64,000 bases of DNA, taken from positions 1 through 64,000 of the forward strand of contig NZ_CAJFCN010000012.1 of the NCBI RefSeq assembly GCF_904063055.1, written 5' to 3'. Positions 57,934-64,000 of the stretch are shown one piece after another. The notes beneath the pieces are model-generated. The model searched no databases. It worked only from the letters and a program-made list of their open reading frames with translations, and was not told the origin of the DNA. Position numbers and translations under genes: made by a program. The DNA comes from Pseudomonas paracarnis. Lineage in GTDB: Bacteria > Pseudomonadota > Gammaproteobacteria > Pseudomonadales > Pseudomonadaceae. How positions within the stretch are numbered: position 1 is the first letter of the stretch; every line of letters begins with the position of its first letter.

Positions 57934-59013
57934 TCAGTCGGCTTTGCCGTGTTCCCGCAAACGCTCGGCGGCACTGCGTAACAACTGCTCGGTCCCGTCC
58001 CAACCCAGGCAACCATCGGTCACCGAAACGCCGTATTTCATCGACGCGCTCAGCGGCTGGCAGCCTTCGAACAGGTGACTCTCAAGCATCATGCCGACCA
58101 GCGAGGTATCACCTTGCATACGCTGCTCCAGCACGTCATTGAATACCGCCGGTTGGCGCAGCGGGTTCTTGCCGCTGTTGGCATGGCTGCAATCGACCAT
58201 GATTCGTGGCGCTACTTTGGACTTGGCCAGGTCATGCTTTACGTCGGCCACGCTTTGCGCATCGTAGTTGGGCCCACGATGGCCGCCGCGCAGCACCAAA
58301 TGAGTGTCGGGGTTGCCGGGCGTCTGGATGATCGCCGGGTGGCCCTGGCTATCGACGCCGAAATGACGATGCGGGTGAGAGGCTGAGCGCATTGCATCGC
58401 AGGCAATGGCGACGCCACCGTCGGTGCCGTTTTTGAAGCCCACGGGCATGCCCAGGCCGCTGGCCATTTCGCGGTGAATCTGCGACTCGGTCGTGCGTGC
58501 GCCAATGGCGACCCAAGTGAGCAGGTCATCGAAGTAGCCGGCGGCCATGGGTTGTAGCAACTCGGTGGCCACCGGCAGGCCCAGGCGCAGCATTTCACGC
58601 ATCAGTTCGCGGGACAGGGTCAGGCCGGCGGCCATGTCATCGCTGCCGTCCAAGTGCGGATCGTAGGCCAAGCCTTTCCAGCCCACAGTGGTGCGCGGTT
58701 TCTCGACGTAGGCACGGATCACCAGCAGCATCTGGTCGCTGACTTCAAGCGCAAGCTTCTTCAGATTGCGCGCGTATTCCATGGCCGATTCCGGGTCGTG
58801 GATCGAGCACGGGCCGACAATCACCAGCAAGCGTGAATCTTCGCCATTGAGGATGGCGCGCACGGCTTGGCGATGGGCGTGGACTTGTTCGTTGAGGAAC
58901 GGGCTGAGCGGGAGTTGGTGCTTGAGTTCAAGAGCGCTGGGCAAACGCTGGGTCAGGGCTTCATTGGCGCTGTTGAGGGCAGAGACGGGCAAAGCGGCGA
59001 CGGAGGAGTTCAT
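57934..59013 (-). CDS. 3-deoxy-7-phosphoheptulonate synthase (class I DAHP synthase)
   Basis: A 359-residue enzyme joining erythrose-4-phosphate and phosphoenolpyruvate, the first step of aromatic amino-acid synthesis. VIVGPCSIHDPESAMEYA, VIRAYVEKPRTTVGWKGL (PEP site), GFKNGTDGGVAIACDAM, LRGGHRGPNYDA and IMVDCSHANSGKNP are as in E. coli AroF/G/H, and the length fits (350-358). The ATG at 59013 has AGGAAG about ten bases before it. Which of the Tyr-, Phe- or Trp-inhibited isozymes it is cannot be read, but the upstream leaders (Tyr codons in one, Phe/Tyr/Trp in the other) suggest regulation by aromatic amino acids. Confidence 0.94.
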   Translation of the reverse strand: MNSSVAALPVSALNSANEALTQRLPSALELKHQLPLSPFLNEQVHAHRQAVRAILNGEDSRLLVIVGPCSIHDPESAMEYARNLKKLALEVSDQMLLVIRAYVEKPRTTVGWKGLAYDPHLDGSDDMAAGLTLSRELMREMLRLGLPVATELLQPMAAGYFDDLLTWVAIGARTTESQIHREMASGLGMPVGFKNGTDGGVAIACDAMRSASHPHRHFGVDSQGHPAIIQTPGNPDTHLVLRGGHRGPNYDAQSVADVKHDLAKSKVAPRIMVDCSHANSGKNPLRQPAVFNDVLEQRMQGDTSLVGMMLESHLFEGCQPLSASMKYGVSVTDGCLGWDGTEQLLRSAAERLREHGKAD

Positions 59014-59060
59014 ATTCAAGGCTTCCTGGGCAAGCGGCGGGCGATTCCCGCACGCTTGGC

Positions 59061-59213
59061 CTACTGGGGTGTTCGACAATTGGCCGTATCGGCTACGTGT
59101 GTTGGCTTGCCACCACGGGGTGACCGGTCGGAGGCGGCAGGCTGTCCCGAACGGAGCTGGCTAAATCGCCATGCAGTGCAAGTGTCGTAGCGGTAATAGG
59201 TGGCGTAGTTCAT
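59061..59213 (-). CDS. Leader peptide 2, tyrosine-rich
   Basis: A 50-residue open frame ending 47 bp before the DAHP synthase start. Its N-terminus reads MNYATYYRYDTCTAWRFSQL: Tyr at 3, 6, 7 and 9, Trp15 and Phe17 among the first 17 residues. An excellent ribosome site (AAAGGA, nine bases before the ATG) argues that it is translated. The C-terminal two thirds are low-complexity and unlike a folded protein. It lies on the downstream side of an intrinsic terminator. Inferred role: a translational sensor of charged tRNA-Tyr, or a coupling ORF for the synthase gene. Confidence 0.6.
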   Translation of the reverse strand: MNYATYYRYDTCTAWRFSQLRSGQPAASDRSPRGGKPTHVADTANCRTPQ

Positions 59214-59261
59214 GGTGTGATTCCTTTAAGTGAGCGTGAAAAACAAATTGTCAGGCGCTGA

Positions 59262-59301
59262 AAAAACAAAACCCCCGGTCGGGGAGCCGACCGGGGGTTT
59301 A
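59262..59301 (-). terminator. Intrinsic terminator (attenuator) upstream of the DAHP synthase gene
   Basis: Read on the minus strand: AAACCCCCGG paired with CCGGGGGTTT over a GC-rich loop, followed by TTTTGTTTTTT. It lies about 50 bp past the stop of leader 1 and 49 bp before leader 2, so it must be read through for the synthase gene to be transcribed from the upstream promoter. Confidence 0.8.
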
Positions 59302-59350
59302 GATTTCTCTGGTAGGCGACCCCTTGAGTAGTGGGCGCCGATTTCAGGTA

Positions 59351-59485
59351 TCAGGCGCGCCAGTGGCTAAACCAATACCCAAAATAAAAGCCGGCCAGTG
59401 CGCTCGAACCATTCACACGGGTAGCCGACACCGAGCGCAAGGCGCTGGCAGCAGGGCAAACCTGAGTGTGGGTGAGTGGCAACAT
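59351..59485 (-). CDS. Leader peptide 1, Phe/Tyr/Trp-rich
   Basis: A 44-residue open frame with GGAGAG six bases before the ATG. The last dozen residues include FYFGYWFSHWRA (Phe33, Tyr34, Phe35, Tyr37, Trp38, Phe39, Trp42): seven aromatic codons within ten, which is the hallmark of an attenuator leader. The stop is followed by about 50 bp and then the intrinsic terminator. By analogy with pheA and trp leaders, ribosome stalling at these codons when aromatic aminoacyl-tRNA is scarce should prevent the terminator from forming. Too short for normal gene prediction. Confidence 0.72.
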   Translation of the reverse strand: MLPLTHTQVCPAASALRSVSATRVNGSSALAGFYFGYWFSHWRA

Positions 59486-59511
59486 GGGGCTCTCCAAATG
59501 ATGGGGGGAGC

Positions 59512-59538
59512 TTACTAGAGGCGTGCGGGTGGATTCAA
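59512..59538 (-). promoter_or_regulatory. Possible promoter of leader 1
   Basis: On the minus strand TTGAAT (59533-59538) and TAGTAA (59512-59517) lie 15 bp apart, at the right distance from leader 1. The spacing is short and the boxes are weak, so this is only a candidate. Confidence 0.25.
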
Positions 59539-59612
59539 TCAGTAATTTCTATTGCGTGGCAGTACTTACCGCTATGGGCATAGGTATCTACACAACGTTG
59601 CTGCGACGCTGG

Positions 59613-59720
59613 ACCTGTGGCGAGGGAGCCTGCTCCCGTGACGGCCTGACAGCCGGCGCTGATCTGGCTGAGGCACCGCGATCCAAATGTGGGAGCTGGC
59701 TTGCCTGCGAAGACGGCCGG
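59613..59720. repeat. Two unlike REP half-sites in tandem
   Basis: GGCGAGGGAGCCTGCTCCCG (59619-59638) of the second class, then GTGGGAGCTGGCTTGCCTGCG at 59690-59710. Neither has an inverse partner. They lie between leader 1's promoter region and the nitrilase gene; the remainder of 59720-59841 shows nothing recognisable. Confidence 0.65.
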
Positions 59721-59841
59721 ACCGTCAACACAGTTGGACCGTGTACATATCCATTCCTGCGGTAACGGCGATACCTATGCCGCTATGGGGCAAGTGTGGA
59801 TATGCTGACGGCTCTCAAACAATGATTGCCAGGACGCGACC

Positions 59842-60591
59842 ATGACTGCCTTGACCCTTGCTGCGGCGCAAACCGTTTCCATCCCGGGCGATATCGCTGC
59901 CAATATCCAGCGGCACCTGGCGTTGATGCGGGCCGCGGCTGAACAGGGTGTGCAATGCCTGGTGTTTCCAGAACTGTCACTGACAGGCTACGAGCCGTTC
60001 CTGGCGGCCGATTTGGCCATCGACCCGCAAGACGCCGTGTTGACGCCGTTGCGTGAACTGGCGCGGGAGCTGCAGTTGACGGCCGTGGTGGGCATGCCGG
60101 TGCGCTTGGCGCCAAAAACAGGTGTGCTGATCGGCGCGCTGGTGCTTGAGGCGGACGGTTCAGTAGGCGTCTACACCAAGCAGCATCTGCACCCCGGCGA
60201 AGAGCTGGCATTTGCTGCGGGGCAGGGCGGCGAGCCCCTGGAATTGGCAGAGGAGCGCATCGCGCTGGCGGTGTGTGCGGACTTTTCCCAGGCCAGCCAT
60301 CCACGCCAAGCGGCGGCAGCGGGCGCCACAGCGTATGCCGCAAGCGTACTGATCAGCGAGGCAGGCTACGCGGCGGACAGTGCTTTGCTTGAAGGCTATG
60401 CGGCCGAGCATGGCCTGTTGGTACTGATGGCTAACCACGGTGGCCCATCTGGAGGCTGGGCTTGTGCCGGTCGCAGTGCGATCTGGACCGCCGATGGCAA
60501 CTTGCTTGTTGCCGCCCCCGGTGTCGGCGACGCGTTGGTGATCGCCCGTCGCGACGGCGGGCAGTGGACCGGCCAAGTGGTCGCCCTCTGA
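59842..60591 (+). CDS. Carbon-nitrogen hydrolase (nitrilase superfamily)
   Basis: A 249-residue nitrilase-superfamily amidase with the full catalytic set: Glu44 in LVFPELSLTGYEP, Lys in YTKQHLHPGEE (about 113) and Cys in LAVCADFSQASHP (about 149). The C-terminus reads CAGRSAIWTADGNLLVAAPG. The superfamily hydrolyses nitriles, amides and ureido compounds; this group lacks the extra domains of NAD synthetase and apolipoprotein acyltransferase. AGGACGCGACC lies ahead of the ATG. The GNAT gene starts directly at the stop (TGAATG), so the two are coupled. Confidence 0.88.
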   Translation: MTALTLAAAQTVSIPGDIAANIQRHLALMRAAAEQGVQCLVFPELSLTGYEPFLAADLAIDPQDAVLTPLRELARELQLTAVVGMPVRLAPKTGVLIGALVLEADGSVGVYTKQHLHPGEELAFAAGQGGEPLELAEERIALAVCADFSQASHPRQAAAAGATAYAASVLISEAGYAADSALLEGYAAEHGLLVLMANHGGPSGGWACAGRSAIWTADGNLLVAAPGVGDALVIARRDGGQWTGQVVAL

Positions 60592-61038
60592 ATGAGGTTT
60601 CATTTGCGCCGGGCCATCGAGCAGGACCTGCCGTTTGCCCGCACCCTGACCCAGCAGGCCATGAGCCATTACTACCGTCAGAACGGCTTGTTGTGGTCCA
60701 GCGACGGCTTCGACGTGGCCTGGGCGGGCCGCGAGAACTGGCTGATCTGCAACGATGACGTCGTCATGGGCTTTATCAGCCTGAGCCGCGATGGCAAGGC
60801 CCTGTATATCCGCGAGCTGCACCTGCTGGAATGCTGGCGCAAGCAGGGCGCGGGCACATGGGTGCTGGAGCAAATGGCGCTCAAGGCACGCGTCGAGGGC
60901 CTGGGCTTTCTACGTTTGACGGTGTTCAAGACCAACCCGGCAAGAAGGCTGTATCAGCGCTTGGGGTTGAGCATTGTCGGTGAAGAGGATGGCTTCTGGC
61001 GGATGGAGCGTGAGTGTCGCGCACTCACATCGGACTAA
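60592..61038 (+). CDS. GNAT family N-acetyltransferase
   Basis: A 148-residue single-domain GNAT: VVMGFISLSRDGKALYIRELHLLECWRKQGAGTWVLEQMA, with ECWRKQGAGT as the acetyl-CoA pyrophosphate loop (RxxGxG/A type), and LRLTVFKTNPARRLYQRLGL as the final strand-helix. Its ATG begins at the base after the nitrilase stop, so it is translationally coupled to it. Substrate unknown; the pairing suggests a common small amine or amide substrate. Confidence 0.87.
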   Translation: MRFHLRRAIEQDLPFARTLTQQAMSHYYRQNGLLWSSDGFDVAWAGRENWLICNDDVVMGFISLSRDGKALYIRELHLLECWRKQGAGTWVLEQMALKARVEGLGFLRLTVFKTNPARRLYQRLGLSIVGEEDGFWRMERECRALTSD

Positions 61039-61073
61039 AACATGCACGTCCTACAAATAAGCGCATACTGCTG

Positions 61074-61313
61074 TCAGTTAGTGCTTTGTTCGTCGTGGGA
61101 TTGAGCTCTTGGCTCATCCACGATAACGCCCTCTTTCATGCCCAGAAGTACCGCCACTTTATGGGCTTCTCCACGCCGTCCCTTTTTGCGCCCGGAGAGC
61201 ACTTGATACGTGGTTGCCGGGTCTACGCCATGTTCCCGGGCGAACGCTTGAACTGACTTTCCTTGATGTTCCAGCCAGGCCTTGGCTTGTGCAGCAGTAC
61301 GGATTCCGGGCAT
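61074..61313 (-). CDS. Phage-type DNA-binding protein, BcepMu gp16-like
   Basis: A 79-residue protein: TAAQAKAWLEHQGKSVQAFAREHGVD, then QVLSGRKKGRRGEAHKVAVLLGMKEG, closely matching the BcepMu gp16 family of small phage regulators (a degenerate helix-turn-helix with a basic GRKKGRRGE segment). It is divergent from an XRE-type regulator with an 82-bp gap holding two palindromes, the layout of a phage control region. No structural phage genes follow, so this is a remnant. The start, length and family are secure; the target is not. Confidence 0.78.
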   Translation of the reverse strand: MPGIRTAAQAKAWLEHQGKSVQAFAREHGVDPATTYQVLSGRKKGRRGEAHKVAVLLGMKEGVIVDEPRAQSHDEQSTN

Positions 61314-61323
61314 AGTTCAAAAC

Positions 61324-61360
61324 CGTTCAAGTTTGTTTAACGAAGTGATGGTGTGACACC
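61324..61360. promoter_or_regulatory. Candidate operators in the phage-type control gap
   Basis: CGTTCAA (61324-61330) faces TTTAACG (61336-61342) as a near-perfect dyad, and GGTGT-G-ACACC (61350-61360) is a perfect palindrome. Both lie between the divergent regulator genes. Confidence 0.45.
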
Positions 61361-61395
61361 TCTTGGGGTGTGCCAATTTAGGATCATACATCCAA

Positions 61396-61761
61396 ATGAG
61401 TGGAATCGGTTCGCGCTTAAGGCAAGAAAGAGAGCGACTTGGCCTGTCGCAGAAAGTTTTTGGAGAAATTGGAGGCGTTGAAGCGAACGCCCAAGGCAAA
61501 TATGAAAGCGGTGGTCGTGCACCCAAGGCCGACTATTTGTCTCGCGTCGCCGAAAAAGGTGTGGATATCCTGTACGTGTTGACCGGCAGCCCAACGCCGA
61601 TCCAGCTGGATAACCTGAGCAAGATCGAAGAGAAAGTGCTGGGCAATTACCGAGCGATGTTCAAGGAAGACCAGGACGCAATCCGTCGCTTGACCAGTAC
61701 CTTGGCTGAGCATTCATCCGTGGTGAACGGAAAAGCCAAGTCGCCCCCCCAGGAATCCTGA
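61396..61761 (+). CDS. XRE-family phage-type repressor
   Basis: A 121-residue protein with an N-terminal XRE helix-turn-helix (GSRLRQERERLGLSQKVFGE, about 4-23, then VEANAQGKYESGGRAPKADYL) and a helical C-terminal half without the LexA-like protease domain. Similar short repressors sit at the edge of prophages and pyocin clusters in Pseudomonas, and this locus before gacA may once have carried one. The ATG at 61396 fits the family better than the TTG at 61363; a clear ribosome site is absent. It is followed by a perfect hairpin. Confidence 0.8.
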   Translation: MSGIGSRLRQERERLGLSQKVFGEIGGVEANAQGKYESGGRAPKADYLSRVAEKGVDILYVLTGSPTPIQLDNLSKIEEKVLGNYRAMFKEDQDAIRRLTSTLAEHSSVVNGKAKSPPQES

Positions 61762-61780
61762 CCTTTAGCCCAGGAAACAG

Positions 61781-61806
61781 GGCTGTTCGCCAGCCGGCGA
61801 ACAGCC
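61781..61806 (+). terminator. Perfect 11-bp hairpin after the XRE gene
   Basis: GGCTGTTCGCC (61781-61791) pairs with GGCGAACAGCC (61796-61806) over a four-base loop. No T tract follows, but the position suits termination before gacA. Confidence 0.6.
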
Positions 61807-61912
61807 GCAGCACGTTTAATCTCTATATATATGACACTTGCAACTAGGTCTGCGCCTTGGTTTTTTGCTAAGGTGTTCAGCAACCTATAAGACCATATCG
61901 CGAGGTGTCTGC

Positions 61913-62554
61913 TTGATTAGGGTGCTAGTAGTCGATGACCATGATCTCGTTCGTACAGGCATTACACGAATGCTGGCTGACATCGACGGCCTGCAAGTAG
62001 TCGGCCAGGCGGAGTCGGGGGAGGAATCCCTGATCAAGGCCCGGGAGTTGAAGCCCGATGTGGTACTGATGGACGTCAAGATGCCTGGGATTGGCGGTCT
62101 TGGTGCCACGACCAAGTTATTGCGCAGCCATCCGGACATCAAGGTCGTGGTGGTCACGGTGTGCGAGGAAGACCCGTTTCCCACCCGTTTGCTGCAAGCC
62201 GGTGCCGCCGGCTACCTCACCAAGGGCGCAGGCCTGGCCGAGATGGTGCAAGCCATTCGCCTGGTATTTGCCGGCCAGCGTTACATCAGCCCGCAGATTG
62301 CCCAGCAATTGGCGATCAAGTCGTTCCAGCCCACCAGCGATTCGCCATTTGATGCGCTGTCGGAGCGGGAAATCCAGATCGCCCTGATGATCGTCGGTTG
62401 CCAGAAGGTGCAGACCATCTCTGACAAGCTGTGCCTGTCGCCCAAGACCGTCAATACCTACCGTTATCGTATCTTCGAGAAGCTTGCCATCAGCAGTGAT
62501 GTTGAATTGACCCTGCTCGCAGTGCGCCACGGCATGGTGGACGCCAGCGCCTGA
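61913..62554 (+). CDS. gacA: Response regulator GacA
   Basis: A 213-residue NarL-type regulator of the GacS/GacA system, which switches on the Rsm small RNAs and through them secondary metabolism, exoenzymes and biocontrol traits. The sequence agrees almost residue for residue with known fluorescens GacA: IRVLVVDDHDLVRTGITRML, VVLMDVKMPGIGGLGA with Asp54, and the HTH region LSEREIQIALMIVGCQKVQT. The start is TTG at 61913 with GAGGTG upstream, as documented for this gene; no ATG would fit. uvrC starts one base after the stop, so the two are coupled. Confidence 0.97.
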   Translation: MIRVLVVDDHDLVRTGITRMLADIDGLQVVGQAESGEESLIKARELKPDVVLMDVKMPGIGGLGATTKLLRSHPDIKVVVVTVCEEDPFPTRLLQAGAAGYLTKGAGLAEMVQAIRLVFAGQRYISPQIAQQLAIKSFQPTSDSPFDALSEREIQIALMIVGCQKVQTISDKLCLSPKTVNTYRYRIFEKLAISSDVELTLLAVRHGMVDASA

Positions 62555-62555
62555 C

Positions 62556-64000
62556 ATGACCACACCGTTTGATCCGAGCGCCTTTCTCTCCACCTGCAGT
62601 GGCCGCCCCGGCGTGTACCGCATGTTCGACAGCGAGGCGCGCCTGCTTTACGTGGGCAAAGCCAAGAACCTGAAGAACCGTCTGGCGAGCTACTTTCGCA
62701 AGACCGGCCTTGCGCCGAAAACCGCCGCCCTGGTGGCGCGTATCGCCCAGGTCGAAACCACCATCACCGCCAATGAAACCGAGGCGCTGCTGCTTGAGCA
62801 GACGCTGATCAAGGAATGGCGGCCGCCTTACAACATCCTGTTGCGTGATGATAAATCCTACCCTTACGTGTTTTTATCCGACGGCAACTTTCCGCGCCTG
62901 AGCATTCACCGCGGGGCAAAGAAGCAAAAGGGCAAGTACTTCGGGCCTTACCCCAGCGCCGGTGCGATTCGTGAAAGCCTGAGCCTGCTGCAAAAAACCT
63001 TTTTTGTGCGTCAGTGCGAAGACAGCTTCTACAAGAACCGCACCCGGCCGTGCCTGCAATACCAGATCAAGCGCTGCAAGGCGCCCTGCGTGGGTCTGGT
63101 GGAACCTTCGGAGTACGCCGAGGATGTGCGCCATTCGGTGATGTTCCTCGAAGGGCGCAGCAACGCACTCACCGATGAGTTGTCCGGGGCCATGGAGCAG
63201 GCCGCCAGCACCCTGGATTTCGAAAAGGCCGCCGAACTGCGCGACCAGATCTCCCTGCTGCGCCGTGTCCAGGACCAGCAAAGCATGGAAGGCGGCACCG
63301 GTGACGTTGACGTGATCGCCGCGTTCGTCAACCCGGGCGGCGCCTGTGTGCACCTGATCAGCGTACGAGGCGGGCGGGTATTAGGCAGCAAGAACTTCTT
63401 CCCGCAGACCGGTATCGACGAAGACGTGGCGGAGGTCATGGCCGCATTCCTTGGCCAATACTACGTCAGCAGCCCTGAGCGCGACCTGCCGTCTGAACTG
63501 ATCGTCAACGTGGTGCACGAAGACTTCCCCACCTTGATCGAGGCCATCCACGAGCTGCGCGGCCGCGAGCTGGACATCAGCCACCGCGTACGCGGCACCC
63601 GTGCTCGCTGGCAGCAGCTGGCCGTGACTAACGCCGAACAGGCCCTGGGCGCGCGGCTGGCGAACCGACAGCACGTCGCTGCACGCTTCGACGCCCTGGC
63701 CGAGGTCCTCAACCTGGACGAGCCGCCCCAGCGCCTGGAGTGCTACGACATCAGCCACTCCAGCGGCGAGGCCACAGTGGCCTCTTGCGTGGTATTCGGG
63801 CCGGAAGGGCCGATCAAGGCCGACTACCGGCGCTACAACATCGAAGGCGTTACCGCCGGCGATGACTATGCCGCCATGCACCAGGCGCTCACGCGGCGAT
63901 TCAGCAAGTTGAAGGACGGGGAGGGCAAGCTCCCCGATATCCTGCTGGTAGACGGCGGTAAGGGCCAGTTATCCATGGCCCGTGACGTGCTCAACGAACT
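62556..64000 (+). CDS. uvrC: Excinuclease ABC subunit C (partial, runs off the window)
   Basis: The first 481 residues of UvrC, which makes the dual incisions in nucleotide-excision repair. The GIY-YIG nuclease domain is complete (SGRPGVYRMFDSEARLLYVG then KAKNLKNRLASYF), followed by the cysteine cluster region CLQYQIKRCKAPC, the UvrB-interacting UVR motif LDFEKAAELRDQISLLRRV, and the start of the RNase H-like endonuclease domain (ECYDISHSSGE, LLVDGGKGQLS). The frame is open to the last base, and about 125 residues are missing at the C-terminus. It starts with ATG one base after the gacA stop (TGACATG), the usual gacA-uvrC operon. Confidence 0.97.
   Translation, partial: MTTPFDPSAFLSTCSGRPGVYRMFDSEARLLYVGKAKNLKNRLASYFRKTGLAPKTAALVARIAQVETTITANETEALLLEQTLIKEWRPPYNILLRDDKSYPYVFLSDGNFPRLSIHRGAKKQKGKYFGPYPSAGAIRESLSLLQKTFFVRQCEDSFYKNRTRPCLQYQIKRCKAPCVGLVEPSEYAEDVRHSVMFLEGRSNALTDELSGAMEQAASTLDFEKAAELRDQISLLRRVQDQQSMEGGTGDVDVIAAFVNPGGACVHLISVRGGRVLGSKNFFPQTGIDEDVAEVMAAFLGQYYVSSPERDLPSELIVNVVHEDFPTLIEAIHELRGRELDISHRVRGTRARWQQLAVTNAEQALGARLANRQHVAARFDALAEVLNLDEPPQRLECYDISHSSGEATVASCVVFGPEGPIKADYRRYNIEGVTAGDDYAAMHQALTRRFSKLKDGEGKLPDILLVDGGKGQLSMARDVLNE

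Overview
The window is about 64 kb of a Pseudomonas chromosome, almost certainly of the P. fluorescens group. The reasons are the 213-residue GacA with its TTG start immediately followed by uvrC, the fluorescens-type REP sequences (half-site GTGGGAGCTGGCTTGCCTGCG) seen in about ten intergenic gaps, the selD-mnmH pair, and high-GC coding sequence on both strands. I see no rRNA, tRNA, CRISPR array, transposase or plasmid gene. Nearly all of it is core chromosome with a few accessory insertions.

Layout. 1-480: no gene, but a strongly folded intergenic element with a three-way-junction shape. 481-5200: yceH-like gene, DUF1993 gene, and an AT-richer 1086-residue toxin-like protein between terminators. 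5270-12200: sstT, an MFS exporter, nhaR, a small lipoprotein, terC, and the selD-mnmH operon for tRNA 2-selenouridine. 12300-17000: YraQ-type permease, histidine phosphatase, GST, PhzF-family protein, hemB. 17060-22250: an Rhs polymorphic toxin whose C-terminus reads as a cholera-toxin/pierisin-like ADP-ribosyltransferase, with a coupled putative immunity gene. 22490-28820: two lipoproteins, a thioesterase, and a ketone-body utilisation operon (scoA-scoB-acetyl-CoA acetyltransferase) with a divergent LysR regulator. 28870-33180: small conserved protein, CBS-sirtuin pair, topB. 33390-37800: LysR with divergent GMC oxidoreductase and MHS transporter. 37930-46620: transglutaminase-like exported protein with an Anr-type box upstream, puuA-type glutamylpolyamine synthetase with its cupin-HTH regulator and dyad operator, RcnB-like protein, MFS transporter, DUF1652, a PAS-LuxR regulator and a membrane protein. 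46700-52550: SLT-like lipoprotein, FKBP isomerase, GNAT, and mgtA (with a structured leader) plus mgtC. 52830-57640: a BvgA/BvgS-like phosphorelay with a degenerate receiver protein beside it. 57930-59490: DAHP synthase preceded by two small leader ORFs and an intrinsic terminator. 59840-64000: nitrilase-GNAT pair, a two-gene phage-type regulator remnant, gacA, and uvrC running off the end.

The most interesting items are the tandem leader peptides and terminator upstream of the DAHP synthase gene (an apparent attenuator with Phe/Tyr/Trp codons in the first leader and Tyr codons in the second, both too short for ordinary gene finding), the Rhs-ART toxin and immunity pair, the pseudo-receiver that has Asn in place of the phospho-accepting Asp next to the BvgAS-like system, the structured leader of mgtA, the 48-bp dyad over the start of the polyamine regulator gene, and the three-way-junction element at the left edge. 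Family assignments rest on reading the translated sequence and on known motifs; no database search was possible.
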